Positions 1 to 8,880 of a stretch of DNA of 64,000 nt are shown here, one piece after another. The stretch's first letter is position 1, and every line of letters begins with the position of its first letter. The translations under genes and the position numbers were made by a program. The notes under the pieces were generated by a model, which did not search any database, had not been told where the DNA came from, and saw only the letters and a program-made list of their open reading frames with translations. Where the stretch lies: positions 1 through 64,000 of the forward strand of contig CAJNDS010002118.1 of the NCBI GenBank assembly GCA_905221605.1, given 5' to 3'. This DNA comes from Symbiodinium natans (taxonomy: Eukaryota; Sar; Dinophyceae; Suessiales; Symbiodiniaceae).

Positions 1-28
1 AGGAGGTTCGTGTCCGCGCTCTGACTCG

Positions 29-1477
29 TTGATGTGCTCCTGCGCGGCTGCAGACTGCAATCTGTCAGGCTACCCGTGCTCAGAACAAGCAGAAGTCAAG
101 CGTTCTATCTGCGAACGAACGCACGCCCTCGTGCAGTCTCGATGGACTGTTTGTATCCTTGCTGGCACACGGTTGTGCCGATCACACGTCGAGATAGTAC
201 CATTTTCTAACTGCCCCACGCAGCTTGATGACTATCTCGGCGGCAGTTTGGTGCAGCAGTCTGATGTCTACACCATCACCTGCGCGTATCAAACGGCCTG
301 CAGCATATGGCAGTCAATCGAGAGATCGGGCCCCCTCGACACAAGCTACACATTGGAAGCTACAGAATCATCTGACGGTCGAAGCAAGTCCATGGCTGTT
401 ATTTGCGACATCATGCGGGAACGTTCTGCTTGTCTGCGGCAACACCCCATGGCTGTTCATTTCTTACCACATCCTGCTGAGCGAGGAACCATGTCCAAAC
501 GCGCGTGGGAAGTCCTGATGTACAGAGCAAGAACTTTCTTGGGCTTACTGGATCAACAGCAAGACTTGGTTCTCTTCATGTACACGCATGCAATCGCTGC
601 TGCAAGCTTGCCAGCAAGTCAGTCTTCATTTATGCAAAATCTACCTCATCCAAACGATGCCAAGGATAACATAGTCGCATGGAGAACTGATGCCTGCCAC
701 TGTGCCTTGCGGGTACATGTGGCGATCGCACGGTGTCGGAAAGAGCGGAGCGCGTACTCAGTACATCCCACACCCGCGCAAGGGTTGCACCCTGCGGACA
801 AGGGCTCTCTGTCTGCTGACAGCTCTCGGCTGCACGACTATGCAGGTGGCGCATCTCCTGCTGCAAATGTGGCAGCGTCACAAGACAGTTTTGCTGCCCG
901 CGTCGATCAAGAACTGCAAGAAGAAATGGCAGGGACAGACATGGCTTTAGCAGATATCAAGGAAGAGCGAATCGAAGCAGCTGCTGCAAACATCGTCCTT
1001 GAAGGACCAGAGGACGCGGACGACAAGGTTTGGGAAGTTCTGAAAAAACGGCGTCTGTTGCCTGGTGGTGCTGCGACGTCGGACCAGGACTTTGACAGTT
1101 TGTTTGCTGGCTTAGAAGCATCCCGAGTTGCGTTTCAGAACGATCCCGCCGATCAGGCTGACCAGTCAAACAGCATTCCTCAAATAGTTCAGAAGCACAA
1201 GTTCCAGATTTCAACAGACTTTCCGGATCTGTCTGAGTACATGACGAACCTTATGACAGCTGCAGTTGCAGTTCTGAGCTTACGGACCGTTGATGTGTTT
1301 CAGCGCGAGAATGCCATGATGCTGTTCATCATCGAGGGTGAGAAGTATATGCGGTTCCACCATGGGGACTGCTACGTCCTACATGCAAGCGGGGCTTTCC
1401 AACACTACAAAGGTCTTCCTCTTGACTGCAGCCGAGTTCATAGGTTTCTTCTGCATCTAGAAGGACTGTCCACGTAG
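29..1477 (+). CDS. Unknown acidic protein, N-terminal part of the element
   Basis: Open frame of 482 codons with no family I recognise. The first 250 residues are Cys/Ser rich; from about residue 290 the reading becomes more protein-like and acidic (QELQEEMAG, EGPEDADDKVWEVL), with a folded-looking C-terminus containing KYMRFHHGDCYVLH near residue 440. By position ahead of the ATPase-like part it could hold a primase or regulatory domain, but no primase motif is visible. The frame closes at 1,477 while coding character continues in another frame from about 1,485, so a small intron or frameshift lies near 1,440-1,490. The start is unsupported: the exon may begin upstream or be intronic in its first part. 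Confidence 0.4.
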   Translation: MMCSCAAADCNLSGYPCSEQAEVKRSICERTHALVQSRWTVCILAGTRLCRSHVEIVPFSNCPTQLDDYLGGSLVQQSDVYTITCAYQTACSIWQSIERSGPLDTSYTLEATESSDGRSKSMAVICDIMRERSACLRQHPMAVHFLPHPAERGTMSKRAWEVLMYRARTFLGLLDQQQDLVLFMYTHAIAAASLPASQSSFMQNLPHPNDAKDNIVAWRTDACHCALRVHVAIARCRKERSAYSVHPTPAQGLHPADKGSLSADSSRLHDYAGGASPAANVAASQDSFAARVDQELQEEMAGTDMALADIKEERIEAAAANIVLEGPEDADDKVWEVLKKRRLLPGGAATSDQDFDSLFAGLEASRVAFQNDPADQADQSNSIPQIVQKHKFQISTDFPDLSEYMTNLMTAAVAVLSLRTVDVFQRENAMMLFIIEGEKYMRFHHGDCYVLHASGAFQHYKGLPLDCSRVHRFLLHLEGLST

Positions 1478-1484
1478 CTCTTGT

Positions 1485-1985
1485 TTGCAGGGTTGTTCCT
1501 GCCACGGAAGACAGTTGGCTTTTCTCGTGTGCACGATGCTTAGAAAGCCTGCGAGGACTTTTTCGGATACTGCCGCAAGGCACTCGCCGTGTAGAGCAGG
1601 AAGTTCTTCAAGCAGTGTCACTGCTGCTGGAAGGCTCCGATTGCGAACAAGCGTTACTTGAAAGATGCCGCATCGCCGCAGCCAACAACCAGGGTGACGC
1701 GCTGCTAAAAAGCAGAAGGGCAAGCCAACAGGCCGATGAGCAAGACGAGGTACCCGCCGGAGAAGTCCCAGCCAACCACTGGCACATCTATTGCGCTCGC
1801 ATGATCATTGCACTCAAGCGCAACATCATTCGAGACCTCTCGGACGAGAAGCTAATTTCGTACATGGTCGAGTTTTGTGAACGACCCATGAGTCATGTTC
1901 CAGGCTGCTGCTACAACGACTACTGTGTCGAGTATCCCAGCAATGGATCAGCTCGGCAGGCCGGCGCAAAGGAAATTGTTCTTGT
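1485..1985 (+). CDS. Continuation exon, unknown helical region before the ATPase
   Basis: Frame 1 is open from 1,444 to 2,124 and reads as protein from about 1,501 (RGLFRILPQGTRRVEQ) to about 1,950 (YMVEFCERPMSHVPG, CCYNDYCVEYP). It follows the first block directly. The end of this frame (1,985-2,050) looks intronic, with a stretch ending CTTGCAG at about 2,044. The conserved-looking aromatic/cysteine core may be the region that precedes the helicase in D5-like proteins, but this is only positional inference. Confidence 0.4.
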
Positions 1986-2049
1986 TTTGTTTGGCAGTAG
2001 CTCTGGTGTGCTAAAAGCGCAATCGCAACCAGCGGCCTTGCAGAGGTGG

Positions 2050-2213
2050 AGCGATCAAGCATCAGGGACATTTACACGCACATTCCGCACAGCATCAAAA
2101 AGTTCGTGCCAGACCATGTCATGACACGCCTCACAAAGTTCTATCGACAAACTTTCTGGAGCAACGTCGAGGTTTTCAAGTGCTGCCAAGCTGCACAGGC
2201 TACTGGATGGCAT
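2050..2213 (+). CDS. Short exon between the N-terminal region and the P-loop block
   Basis: Frame opens after a probable acceptor (CTTGCAG) and reads VERSSIRDIYTHIPHSIKK followed by FVPDHVMTRLTKFYRQTFW, ending in TGA at 2,211-2,213. The sequence is clearly protein-like (aromatic and basic residues, no low complexity) and links the upstream block to the ATPase-like exons. No domain name can be given. Confidence 0.4.
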
Positions 2214-2289
2214 TGAGCTTAGAACGTTCGTAGCTGTCTAGCAGGAAAGCAAGTTGCGGCGGCTTCTTTTTGCGATCAGGCCCTGGCGA

Positions 2290-2600
2290 AGAGAGGCATC
2301 AACGTCGTGCGGCTCTTCATAGGACTTTCATCCGGCGGCGTTGGTCAGTCCTTATATTCGGCGCATCTAGAGGACAGACGAGCCGACCTGTGTTTGTTCA
2401 TAGGCTTGCAGACCAGCACACACCAGCACGGCAACGATTGTCCGCGCTTGTTCTGGGGCAGGCAATGTACGTCCACAACTTTGCCTATTTCGACCCGCAA
2501 ATTTGGTTTAATGAAGAAGAGATGCGCAAGCAAGTCGAACAGCTCAATGGCCGGTTTGTTCTTACAGGACTGCAGCTGATTGCAGCGTTATCCTCATAGC
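2290..2600 (+). CDS. P-loop ATPase-like exons (D5/SF3 helicase-like?)
   Basis: Two frames contribute. The first reads INVVRLFIGLSSGGVGQSLY, where GLSSGGVGQS sits as a Walker A loop would but has Gln where Lys is expected. The second, from about 2,470, reads HNFAYFDPQIWFNEEEM and then RKQVEQLNGRFVLTG; the FDPQIWFNEEE stretch is a possible Walker B/acidic site. The Lys-to-Gln change may be a decayed P-loop or a feature of the family. A short intron or frameshift separates the parts (about 2,400-2,465). The helicase assignment is inference from motif spacing. Confidence 0.35.
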
Positions 2601-2639
2601 GCCTGAGTCTTGACGGGTTTGTTTCATGGTCCACGCAGG

Positions 2640-2757
2640 TCAAGAAGCACCTGGCACCAATCGGCGACTCCGCGAGGATCTCTACAAGAAGTTCATGTCA
2701 GGCGAAGGCAACGTGTCCAGGGCGACGTGCCTAAACTTCGAAACGAACCGCCTATAA
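2640..2757 (+). CDS. ATPase-like exon (middle)
   Basis: After CCACGCAG at about 2,638 the frame reads GQEAPGTNRRLREDLYKKFM and SGEGNVSRATCLNFETNRL before a TAA at 2,755-2,757. It fits between the possible Walker B exon and the GITGRKPYGLRTRMIE exon. No separate domain is recognisable. Confidence 0.4.
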
Positions 2758-2796
2758 CCTACTACTTACTACTGCTTGTGTTCTGGATTCTTGGCT

Positions 2797-2995
2797 GTGG
2801 GCAGGCATTACCGGCCGCAAGCCGTATGGCCTCAGAACGCGGATGATTGAATGCAAGGGCTGGAAGCGGTTGGAGGCGAACCGCCTTTTCCAGTTTCTGA
2901 ACGTGACGCCCCGGGACTTCAATGCCATTCTGAGGCGTGCTCTAGTCTTCCGGATCAAAGCGCGCTTCGAGGACCCCAGGGCTATTGACAGTACC
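2797..2995 (+). CDS. ATPase-like exon with basic conserved block
   Basis: Follows a good acceptor (GGCTGTGGGCAG). Reads GITGRKPYGLRTRMIECKGW, then EANRLFQFLNVTPRDFNAIL and RRALVFRIKARFEDP. The Arg-rich stretches are where a SF3-type helicase would place sensor or arginine-finger residues. Coding quality is high and the frame is free of stops. The end near 2,995 is a probable donor region, since the same frame soon stops at 3,023-3,025. Confidence 0.45.
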
Positions 2996-3063
2996 TTGGC
3001 AAAGAATTGCGGTATTGAGCACTGAGTACATAGCGCGACCTATGCCTGCGACAAAAACATATA

Positions 3064-3222
3064 AGTCAGGCGCGTATGAGGACATTGACAAGGACGGCAT
3101 CTTCGCCAAGGACCAGGAGCTCAAGGACTTCTTGACCTCGCCTCAGGCGATATGCGCAGCCTTGCAGCTGCAGCATGCCTTCGAAACGCAGCACAACCAA
3201 CAGGACTTGGACTTGGAGCAGG
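3064..3222 (+). CDS. ATPase-like exon, C-terminal helical region
   Basis: Reads SGAYEDIDKDGIFAKDQELK, then DFLTSPQAICAALQLQHAFE and ends near QQDLDLEQ. The pattern of an acidic start followed by LKDFL...A..LQLQHAFE resembles the helical tail seen after D5-like helicase cores, by memory only. The next coding block starts at 3,293 after CTACAG, so about 70 bp here (3,223-3,292) fits a short intron. Confidence 0.4.
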
Positions 3223-3292
3223 GGTTGTCCCACTTTTGTTTCGGGACTGCGCGCAAGTCACACGTGTATGTGCGTCGCAGGATTGTCTACAG

Positions 3293-4095
3293 ATGATCGA
3301 GAACTACGCGCAGTGGGGCGGTGATCATGGTTTGACCGAGAAAACCATGCGAGAGGCGTGCGGCATGAAGCCACGCGACATAAGAGGAATTGCGCGCCGA
3401 GCGCACACTTTGATTGTCCTTGAGGAGGACGAAAAGGACTCGGACGACGATGATGTGCAAAGGCACTGGGACACAATGCGCACGTTCCTCGTCAATCATC
3501 TGCTGGGTCTTCGGCGCTTCGACGTAACAAAGCCGATGCTGTTGCGCATGAAGGTTCCTGCAGGGCCGAACGTCTCCAGGGAAGAGCTGGTCGACCAACT
3601 TCTGCGCAACAAGGTCATTGTCGAGTCAGCTTCTCGAGGAAAGACTCTGGAGGTTTACAGGCCAGCGGTCGAATGCCTCAATCTCTGTTCTGTCTTGGAC
3701 TGGAAGAACCTGGAGTCAGAGTCCACATTTCCAGAGCTACTTCACTTGAAAAACTTTGCAGAATATGTCCGAGGCTGTGACGCTAGGCGGGAGAATGCGT
3801 ACCTGTTGGGTGCCTTCTACCAGGCGGCCAAGAATCCCACTGTTCGCGGCCGGCCATCAAAGCAACTTGCGAGGAACCTGGACAGAAGTGCTGAGGCGCA
3901 GAAAAAAGGGCGCAAGATATTGGACCAGGAAGAACTGTTCGAGGTAATCCTTGCAGACCTGGCCGACGATGTCGGACAGAGCCAAAGCAGCCAACGCATG
4001 CAATCAGAGCCCGCCAAGAGACGCCGATGCTTGCCCGAAGTGAAAGAAGAAGGGAGGGAGGCGAAGCCATGTGTTCAAGAGATCGTCCATGTTCA
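3293..4095 (+). CDS. Linker region between ATPase-like and polymerase-like parts
   Basis: Long open stretch starting MIENYAQWGGDHGLTEKTMR. It has an acidic run (EEDEKDSDDDDVQRHW) at about 3,420-3,470, a folded-looking core (KPMLLRMKVPAGPNVSREEL; LLHLKNFAEYVRGCDARREN), and a basic stretch (SEPAKRRRCLPEVKEEGRE) that could be a nuclear localization signal. The 5' part of this frame before 3,293 is a shadow. No domain is recognised. It lies in the same orientation and within tens of bases of its neighbours. Confidence 0.45.
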
Positions 4096-4195
4096 GCGCT
4101 CTTATTCGTATTCTTCAGCTGTGTCATTCAGATCCCGGAAACAAGTGGTCGGCCTTGGTGTGCAGCGTCTATGCAGGCGTGCGCAAGTTCGTGTA

Positions 4196-4370
4196 GCTGC
4201 CGGAACTGTGGATCTGGACGTCGAGAATGCTCTTTTCACACTGATGCACCAGCTCATTACAAGGCTTCAGCTCCGGCCAGCTCCGCCCAACGATGTGACA
4301 GAGACCATTCGCGCGTGCGCTCAAGACCGTGATCGCGTGTGTAAAGAAACTCTGCAGCTTTCCAAGGTTG
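4196..4370 (+). CDS. Polymerase-like motif A exon
   Basis: Reads VAAGTVDLDVENALFTLMHQ then LITRLQLRP and CAQDRDRVCKETLQLSKV. The DLDVENALFTL stretch has the shape of a DNA-polymerase motif A (hydrophobic strand, Asp, then Asn/Phe on a helix). Just upstream (4,130-4,195) the better reading, NKWSALVCSVYAGVRKFV, is in another frame and closes in TAG, so a one-base frameshift or an assembly error is likely here. Assignment depends on motifs B and C downstream. Confidence 0.35.
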
Positions 4371-4500
4371 GGAGTTTACAAGTTTGGGAGATATTTGTCG
4401 TGTAGCGCAGGCAGCCGTTTCTTGCTTTCGAGTTACAGTAACTCCTAGATCGTCCTCTGGCAATCTAGCATGCTGCTGCAATTATCGACTGACCCTGCAG

Positions 4501-5110
4501 GAAGAGGGAAAGGCATTGCTTATCAAAATCTTCAATGGCGCCTCAATTCCGGACTCTGTGCAACATGGAAAAGCTTTCCTCCAAAGCCTCTCGAAAGCGG
4601 CGCTGTATTTGCGCTGGGCTGTTGTCTTGATGTTCCCAGACGAGTACGCTCGCTTTCAGGAGCCGGACGCGGAAAAGAATAACCCAGAGGCTTCACTGCT
4701 TTCGCATCTCTACTACATAGTAGAAGATGTGGTCCTTTCGGCCATGGCAGACGTCCTCTTGCAAGGTTCGCCAAAGCATCTATCTCTTCACTACGACGGT
4801 GTTCGTGTTTCGCGGCCTGAAGGCAAAAGCGTCGAAGATCTTTGCAAGAGCATCCAGCGACGTGTGAAGGATGCAACTGGATTTGAGGTTGTGCTTCGAG
4901 AGAAGCGTCATCGCAGCGTTCTGCAAATCCTATCCGACACAGCAAGGTCAAAAGTCGGTTCTTCGTTGCCAATGGAATCTGTGCTGCGGCAAAATGGCAA
5001 CTGCATCCCTGCAGCTGTGGCTCTCCTTCTGGCGAAAATCTCAGACGTGGAAGAGGCGCTGTCAGACAACGGTTGCAGAGAAAATGCCAGCTTCAAGAAG
5101 CGTGCTCTGC
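4501..5110 (+). CDS. DNA polymerase palm-like region, then start of cysteine peptidase-like region
   Basis: Begins after an excellent acceptor (GACTGACCCTGCAG). Reads EEGKALLIKIFNGASIPDSV (K..LI..IFNG, like polymerase motif B), then LYLRWAVVLMFPDEYARFQ, a helix NPEASLLSHLYYIVEDVVL, and HLSLHYDGVRV, which sits like the motif C strand-turn with its acidic residue. The end carries NGNCIPAAVALLLAK, a Cys on a helix start as in papain/OTU-fold peptidases. Frame is lost near 5,100. Family A-like polymerase is the closest comparison I can make; an HHpred search would decide. Confidence 0.4.
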
Positions 5111-5860
5111 GATCATATTGCTGCATGTGGAACACGAAGGACAACCTCATTGCGTCGGCTTGCGTGTCAACAGCGTGGAGTCTATAGACGTGATTGACGC
5201 GTGCGGCGAGTCCCGGATAGACTCTTCTATCTTAGAGGAGGCATTGACCGCTGGACTGGACGCGTGCTCTGCAATGGTTTTCAAGATATGCAAGAGTTCA
5301 GATACTGTTCAAACATCTGATCTCTGGAGCTCGGAAGCTCTAGACAAGCTGTTGGATCTTGAAGCCAGAGCTGGGCGACTAGCCGACAATACCTTGAAAG
5401 AAGGGAGGCCAGCAATCGAGCAGGATGACGTCGTAGCGTGTGTGTCGTCGGATGATGTCTCTGCGCTGATAGAAGTGAGCTCTGAGAGCTCTGACGATGG
5501 AAAGTCTCTGCAAAAACATTGGTTGGATGAAGCTGCGCAGGTTCTTACCGATAAGCAGCTTCTCGATGACATGAAGGCAGAGATAGAGGAGTTCCTAGCC
5601 AGCGGAAGTTCGCATTGCTTGGTTAGGACAAAGCAAGGGCTCCGATGTCCTTTCTGTCCATGGCGCTGTTTCAGGTGTGAGTCACGCGTGCTGCAACATG
5701 TTCGAGATCATCACGCCAGTCAGCGGCAGTACTGCTGTTCTGGTACCAAGCAAGTTCGAGTAATCTTGGCCTTGCACGACGCAGACATGATATCTGGTGT
5801 CCGAGATGGTGCCTATGTTCAACGCAGCGCTTCGCTGCTGAGGGAGTGGCTGGTCTTAAG
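5085..5860 (+). CDS. Cysteine peptidase-like part with C2H2 zinc finger
   Basis: Frame shifts by one base from the preceding block near 5,100. Reads HEGQPHCVGLRVNSVESID, a strand with His followed by Asp as in papain-like folds, pairing with the Cys of NGNC upstream. An acidic/serine-rich linker follows (about 5,430-5,560). Near 5,640-5,720 a zinc finger is clear: CPFC, 13 residues, then H-x3-H within VLQHVRDHH, followed by QYCCSGTKQVRVILALHDAD. A GTAATT donor-like site lies at about 5,863. The finger probably binds DNA for the transposase or targets the ends; the peptidase could process a polyprotein. Both roles are inferred. Confidence 0.45.
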
Positions 5861-6139
5861 AGGTAATTATAGTGTTCTTCCTCCTAACTTCAACTAACGC
5901 GGTCGCCCCGCACAGCAGATGTCACTTTTGCGCGTCCCAGCTCCAGCCCGCAAGGCAGGTGAAGCCTGGCCTATCGCACACTCAAAACCATATCGACCGC
6001 AAGTTGAGGGTCGTCTTGGCTGCGACAGGACGACTTCCAGTTGTCAACCACGTAGGGCCGTAGGAGGCGCTTCTCTGTGTCCTTGCAGAACCAAGATATT
6101 ATATATTAGTGTTTGCGTGCCAGTTTGCGAGGACCGTCC

Positions 6140-6284
6140 TTCGTTCGGGCAGACTCCATCAAAGATCGACGCGTGCGCAGAGCGGGTGACTTGTACTACA
6201 CGCATTGCTTCGCCGAGAAACTTTTCAAAGAGACACTGCTCAACTCCGGCAAGGCGTGTTTCTGTCATGAGTTCATTGTGGGCT
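6140..6284 (+). CDS. Exon preceding the transposase core
   Basis: Reads VRADSIKDRRVRRAGDLYYT then HCFAEKLFKETLLNSGKACF and CHEFIVGFV before TGA. Strongly protein-like and directly upstream of the DDE exon. The region 5,870-6,140 between the zinc finger and this exon has pyrimidine-rich stretches ending in CAG (5,917; 6,085) and is likely intron plus small exon pieces. Confidence 0.4.
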
Positions 6285-6313
6285 TTGTTTGAGCAGCGTC
6301 TCGTAGGTAGGCA

Positions 6314-7798
6314 ATGTGGTGTTCCCAACCCTTCGTCCAGCAGGTGCAGGCAGTTTGGACAAGAATGGTTCTGGATGCTTCCGTGGCTGGGAGCAAGCTT
6401 GTCAACCTGTTGCCGCAGCATAGCAGTGCTTGGTGGCCGATGGTGGAGGATATCTTTAACTCCAGCCAGTGTTGCAGGCTAACCAATCGCCTGCTAATGG
6501 AGTGCGTGGAGCACAAAGAGTTCACGTACCTCTCCATCGACGGGACAGTCAAGTGCACGATGCCTTTGCTCGGACAGCCCAAGCCTGGCAACTACCGAGC
6601 CGGAAAGGAACCGTTCTTTCTTGAACCTGCGGACAGGATTCACACCGTTGTCACGGCAAGAGGCCGCTCCGGTGCAGTGGTCGGTCTTTGGCCTTTGTTT
6701 TCTGAGAAGGCAGAAAATTTGCAACATGCTTTGGCTGCGCATCTACCTCCGGCTGCAGCCCAAGTGCAGAGCGTTGCTACTGATGCACCATCGTCGCACT
6801 TGTATACCGTGTTGAAGTCGATGATGCCTGGCTTGGAAGCTCTCTGTTTGGATCCCGTTCATCTTGCAATCAAATACGAGTACGGCACGGGCCGCCACCG
6901 TACTCGGGGATCCAGGCAATTGCGTGCGTGCCTCAGCAAGTTCAATGCTGCTGATGCGAACTTCGACGCACAGCACTGGGGACCGCTATTCACTGGTCAG
7001 TCTTGCAGACAACTTTCCGCTCGAGAAGAACACATGAAGAAGCAAATCCTTAATGGATCCATGCCTGCGGAAAGAGCTACCTGCGTCTTGAAGCAAGCCG
7101 AAAGCAAGGCGGTGTGGCCCACCCGAGCTGAGTTTATGGAAGCATTAGCTGCGATTACTGCGCTTTTCTGGGACGAAGTCAACAGGAAAGGTGAAAAAAA
7201 GGGCACGCGTATTGTCGAGCACCTGGCGTACGCGGCCGAGCCGGAAAGATTGGAGTGGCTCTTCAACAACCTCCGTTTCAGAGCCTCTCAAAGTAGATCC
7301 ACGCTCAGCCTTCTTTCATCCGGCACGACATCGAACGAGGCTTTGCATGCTGAGATCCGTGCCTGGTTTCGGCAGATTCAATCACTGCACCAGTCATCTC
7401 TCAAATTGAAGTGTCAGGTGTTTTTGGTACGCAAGCTTCTGGAACACAACACTGCGTTGTATCGGCCAACTTCTCGGCAAATGACGCCAGGACAAGTTCT
7501 GGCCCGCAGGCTTGGCCAGTCACTTTGGACCGCGTCTGCTTGGCGAAAGCAAACGCAGCAGAAGTCGCAAGAGCTTCCATTGAACAAGCTGCGGAAGCAG
7601 CATGCGGCTGAGCGACGAAAGCTCGTTCTGAAGCGACCCGGCGTACTTAAGAGAAGGATGATCGGCAAACAGCCGCCGCCAGGTCGAAAGAACTTCGGTG
7701 TGCAGAAGAAGCGGACAGCATTTAACCTACTACGCGCTCGTGGCGTTCTGCGCCAAGGTGTCGCAAAGCGACGCCCAGCAGCTTCGTCTGAACGATGA
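6314..7798 (+). CDS. MULE-like DDE transposase
   Basis: Longest intact frame of the element, 494 codons from the first Met; coding starts a little upstream of residue 8 (FVQQVQAVW). An RNase H-like catalytic triad can be placed: D76 in YLSIDGTVKC, D157 in SVATDAPSSH, E342 in TSNEALHAEIRAWF. A C-x-D-x-x-H motif at residues 178-183 (CLDPVH) follows D2, as in Mutator-like transposases. The C-terminus (about 390-494) is Lys/Arg rich and probably binds DNA. Ends in TGA at 7,796-7,798. The frame is intact, unlike the upstream parts, so the copy may be fairly young. MULE membership is by motif only. Confidence 0.65.
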   Translation: MWCSQPFVQQVQAVWTRMVLDASVAGSKLVNLLPQHSSAWWPMVEDIFNSSQCCRLTNRLLMECVEHKEFTYLSIDGTVKCTMPLLGQPKPGNYRAGKEPFFLEPADRIHTVVTARGRSGAVVGLWPLFSEKAENLQHALAAHLPPAAAQVQSVATDAPSSHLYTVLKSMMPGLEALCLDPVHLAIKYEYGTGRHRTRGSRQLRACLSKFNAADANFDAQHWGPLFTGQSCRQLSAREEHMKKQILNGSMPAERATCVLKQAESKAVWPTRAEFMEALAAITALFWDEVNRKGEKKGTRIVEHLAYAAEPERLEWLFNNLRFRASQSRSTLSLLSSGTTSNEALHAEIRAWFRQIQSLHQSSLKLKCQVFLVRKLLEHNTALYRPTSRQMTPGQVLARRLGQSLWTASAWRKQTQQKSQELPLNKLRKQHAAERRKLVLKRPGVLKRRMIGKQPPPGRKNFGVQKKRTAFNLLRARGVLRQGVAKRRPAASSER

Positions 7799-7949
7799 CC
7801 TAGTCTCAGGTAGGAGAAGGGGGGCCCTGTGAAGGTGCAAGGGTCGATGTCCCCACGGGTCAAGGGTCCCCCTAATCCTATCCCCTACTAGCAAGATTGC
7901 GCAGAACCTTCGTGCGTCTGGCGCGTCAGAAAAGGCTGGTTTCTGTGTC

Positions 7950-8364
7950 ATGACAGAAGGCGGCTTGGAGAATACAGAGTGTGTTACTCCAGAAGGTACA
8001 GAGCAGCAGTCTCTAAACAATGCGTCAACGCTAGGTTGTTTCAATGTCGGTGAGCATCCGCGGCGCCCACGGCCATGTCCCGTTCGCCCGTCCAAGTTGA
8101 TTGGGGTAAGGATACACGCTTCGCGCGTGCAGCGTCGGCTCGAAGCTACAGCTAAGTCGCTTGCTCCACGGAGCCGAAAGTTCTTTTGCCCTTGTGGCTG
8201 GTAGCCCACAGGTGTATGTGTGTGGTTGTAAGCGCTGGTTCGGTTGGACTGGTCGTCCTTTCAGTGAGCATGTGCGCTCCAGTCTCGCCTTAGGCCATTT
8301 AGGTGGGGGTGCGCACGTCGTACACCTGGTTACATGCACGCCCGAAGTTCGGGGTCTCATGTAG
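7950..8364 (+). CDS. Cys/His-rich tail of the element
   Basis: Two overlapping frames. The first runs to FFCPCGW (stop at 8,202-8,204). The second, from about 8,209, reads PQVYVCGCKRWFGWTGRPFS then EHVRSSLALGHLGGGAHVVH. The paired C-x-C motifs (CPC, CGC) and His residues suggest a zinc-binding domain split by a frameshift or a very short interruption (GTAGCCCACAG) at about 8,200-8,212. Could be the last exon of the transposase or a separate small protein. The first part (7,950-8,120) is less convincing as coding. Confidence 0.35.
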
Positions 8365-8403
8365 CAAGAACTGGACGGCGCCAGTCATGAGATATGCGCC
8401 ACC

Positions 8404-8880
8404 TTTCCACAGATAAGAAAAGAAGTGCCGAGCCTGCGAGGTTAGTAAGGTTTATTGGAAGTACTGAGAGGCTCCCGTGGAGCGATATTTGACATCGTGC
8501 TTGCGTCCTCCGTGTGAGAACAAAGAGGCTTGGCGCCTTTCTGGTTCAGCTTGTCTTCCATTTGGTCCCTGGTGGCTTCTCGAGCAATCTAATTCCTTGC
8601 TACGTGTGGTGGGGGCCGGGATATGGCGTGGCTCTGAGCATGCCTCACGTGGCTGCGCTGGCGTTGTGGATGTTCCCAGCCCATAATTGCATTGCAGCAG
8701 CAACCCTTCACTGGCTCCTGCGTCAGGAACGGCGGCTGGCACGCGTGCCAGCATTAGGATCACATTTGTACTTGTTCTTATGCCAAGGGGCTATTGTTGT
8801 GGGCAGTCTTGCATAGGTGCCTGCGATGCCTCATTCCAATCAAAAAGGGTGTTCGGATTGTAGTAGAAAATGCGTTGGGA
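8404..8880 (+). repeat. Dispersed duplicate, copy 1
   Basis: This segment, starting TTTCCACAGATAAG, recurs at 11,427-11,920 with small indels and scattered substitutions (high identity by eye). Shared landmarks are GAGCCTGCGAGGTTAG, GAGGCTCCC, TGAGAACAAAG and CAGCAGCAACCCTTCACTGG. Frames in both copies have shared indels, so it does not look like a maintained protein. It may be a non-autonomous element or a segmental duplication; no clear terminal repeats were found. Confidence 0.7.

Larger units (their letters stand above)
1..8364 (+). mobile_element. Candidate large self-synthesizing DNA transposon (composite)
   Basis: All strong coding signal in the first 8.4 kb is on the + strand and reads through successive frames: unknown N-terminal part, P-loop/D5-like ATPase, polymerase-palm-like block, cysteine peptidase-like block, C2H2 finger, DDE transposase, Cys/His tail. 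The frame changes look partly like small introns (pyrimidine-rich stretches ending in CAG) and partly like single-base frameshifts. Seen: the motifs and order. Known: Polintons/Mavericks pair a polymerase, cysteine protease, ATPase and integrase. Inferred: this is one element with a MULE-like transposase instead of an integrase. The left end lies outside the window and no terminal inverted repeat was found after 8,364. It could instead be several neighbouring elements. Confidence 0.45.
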
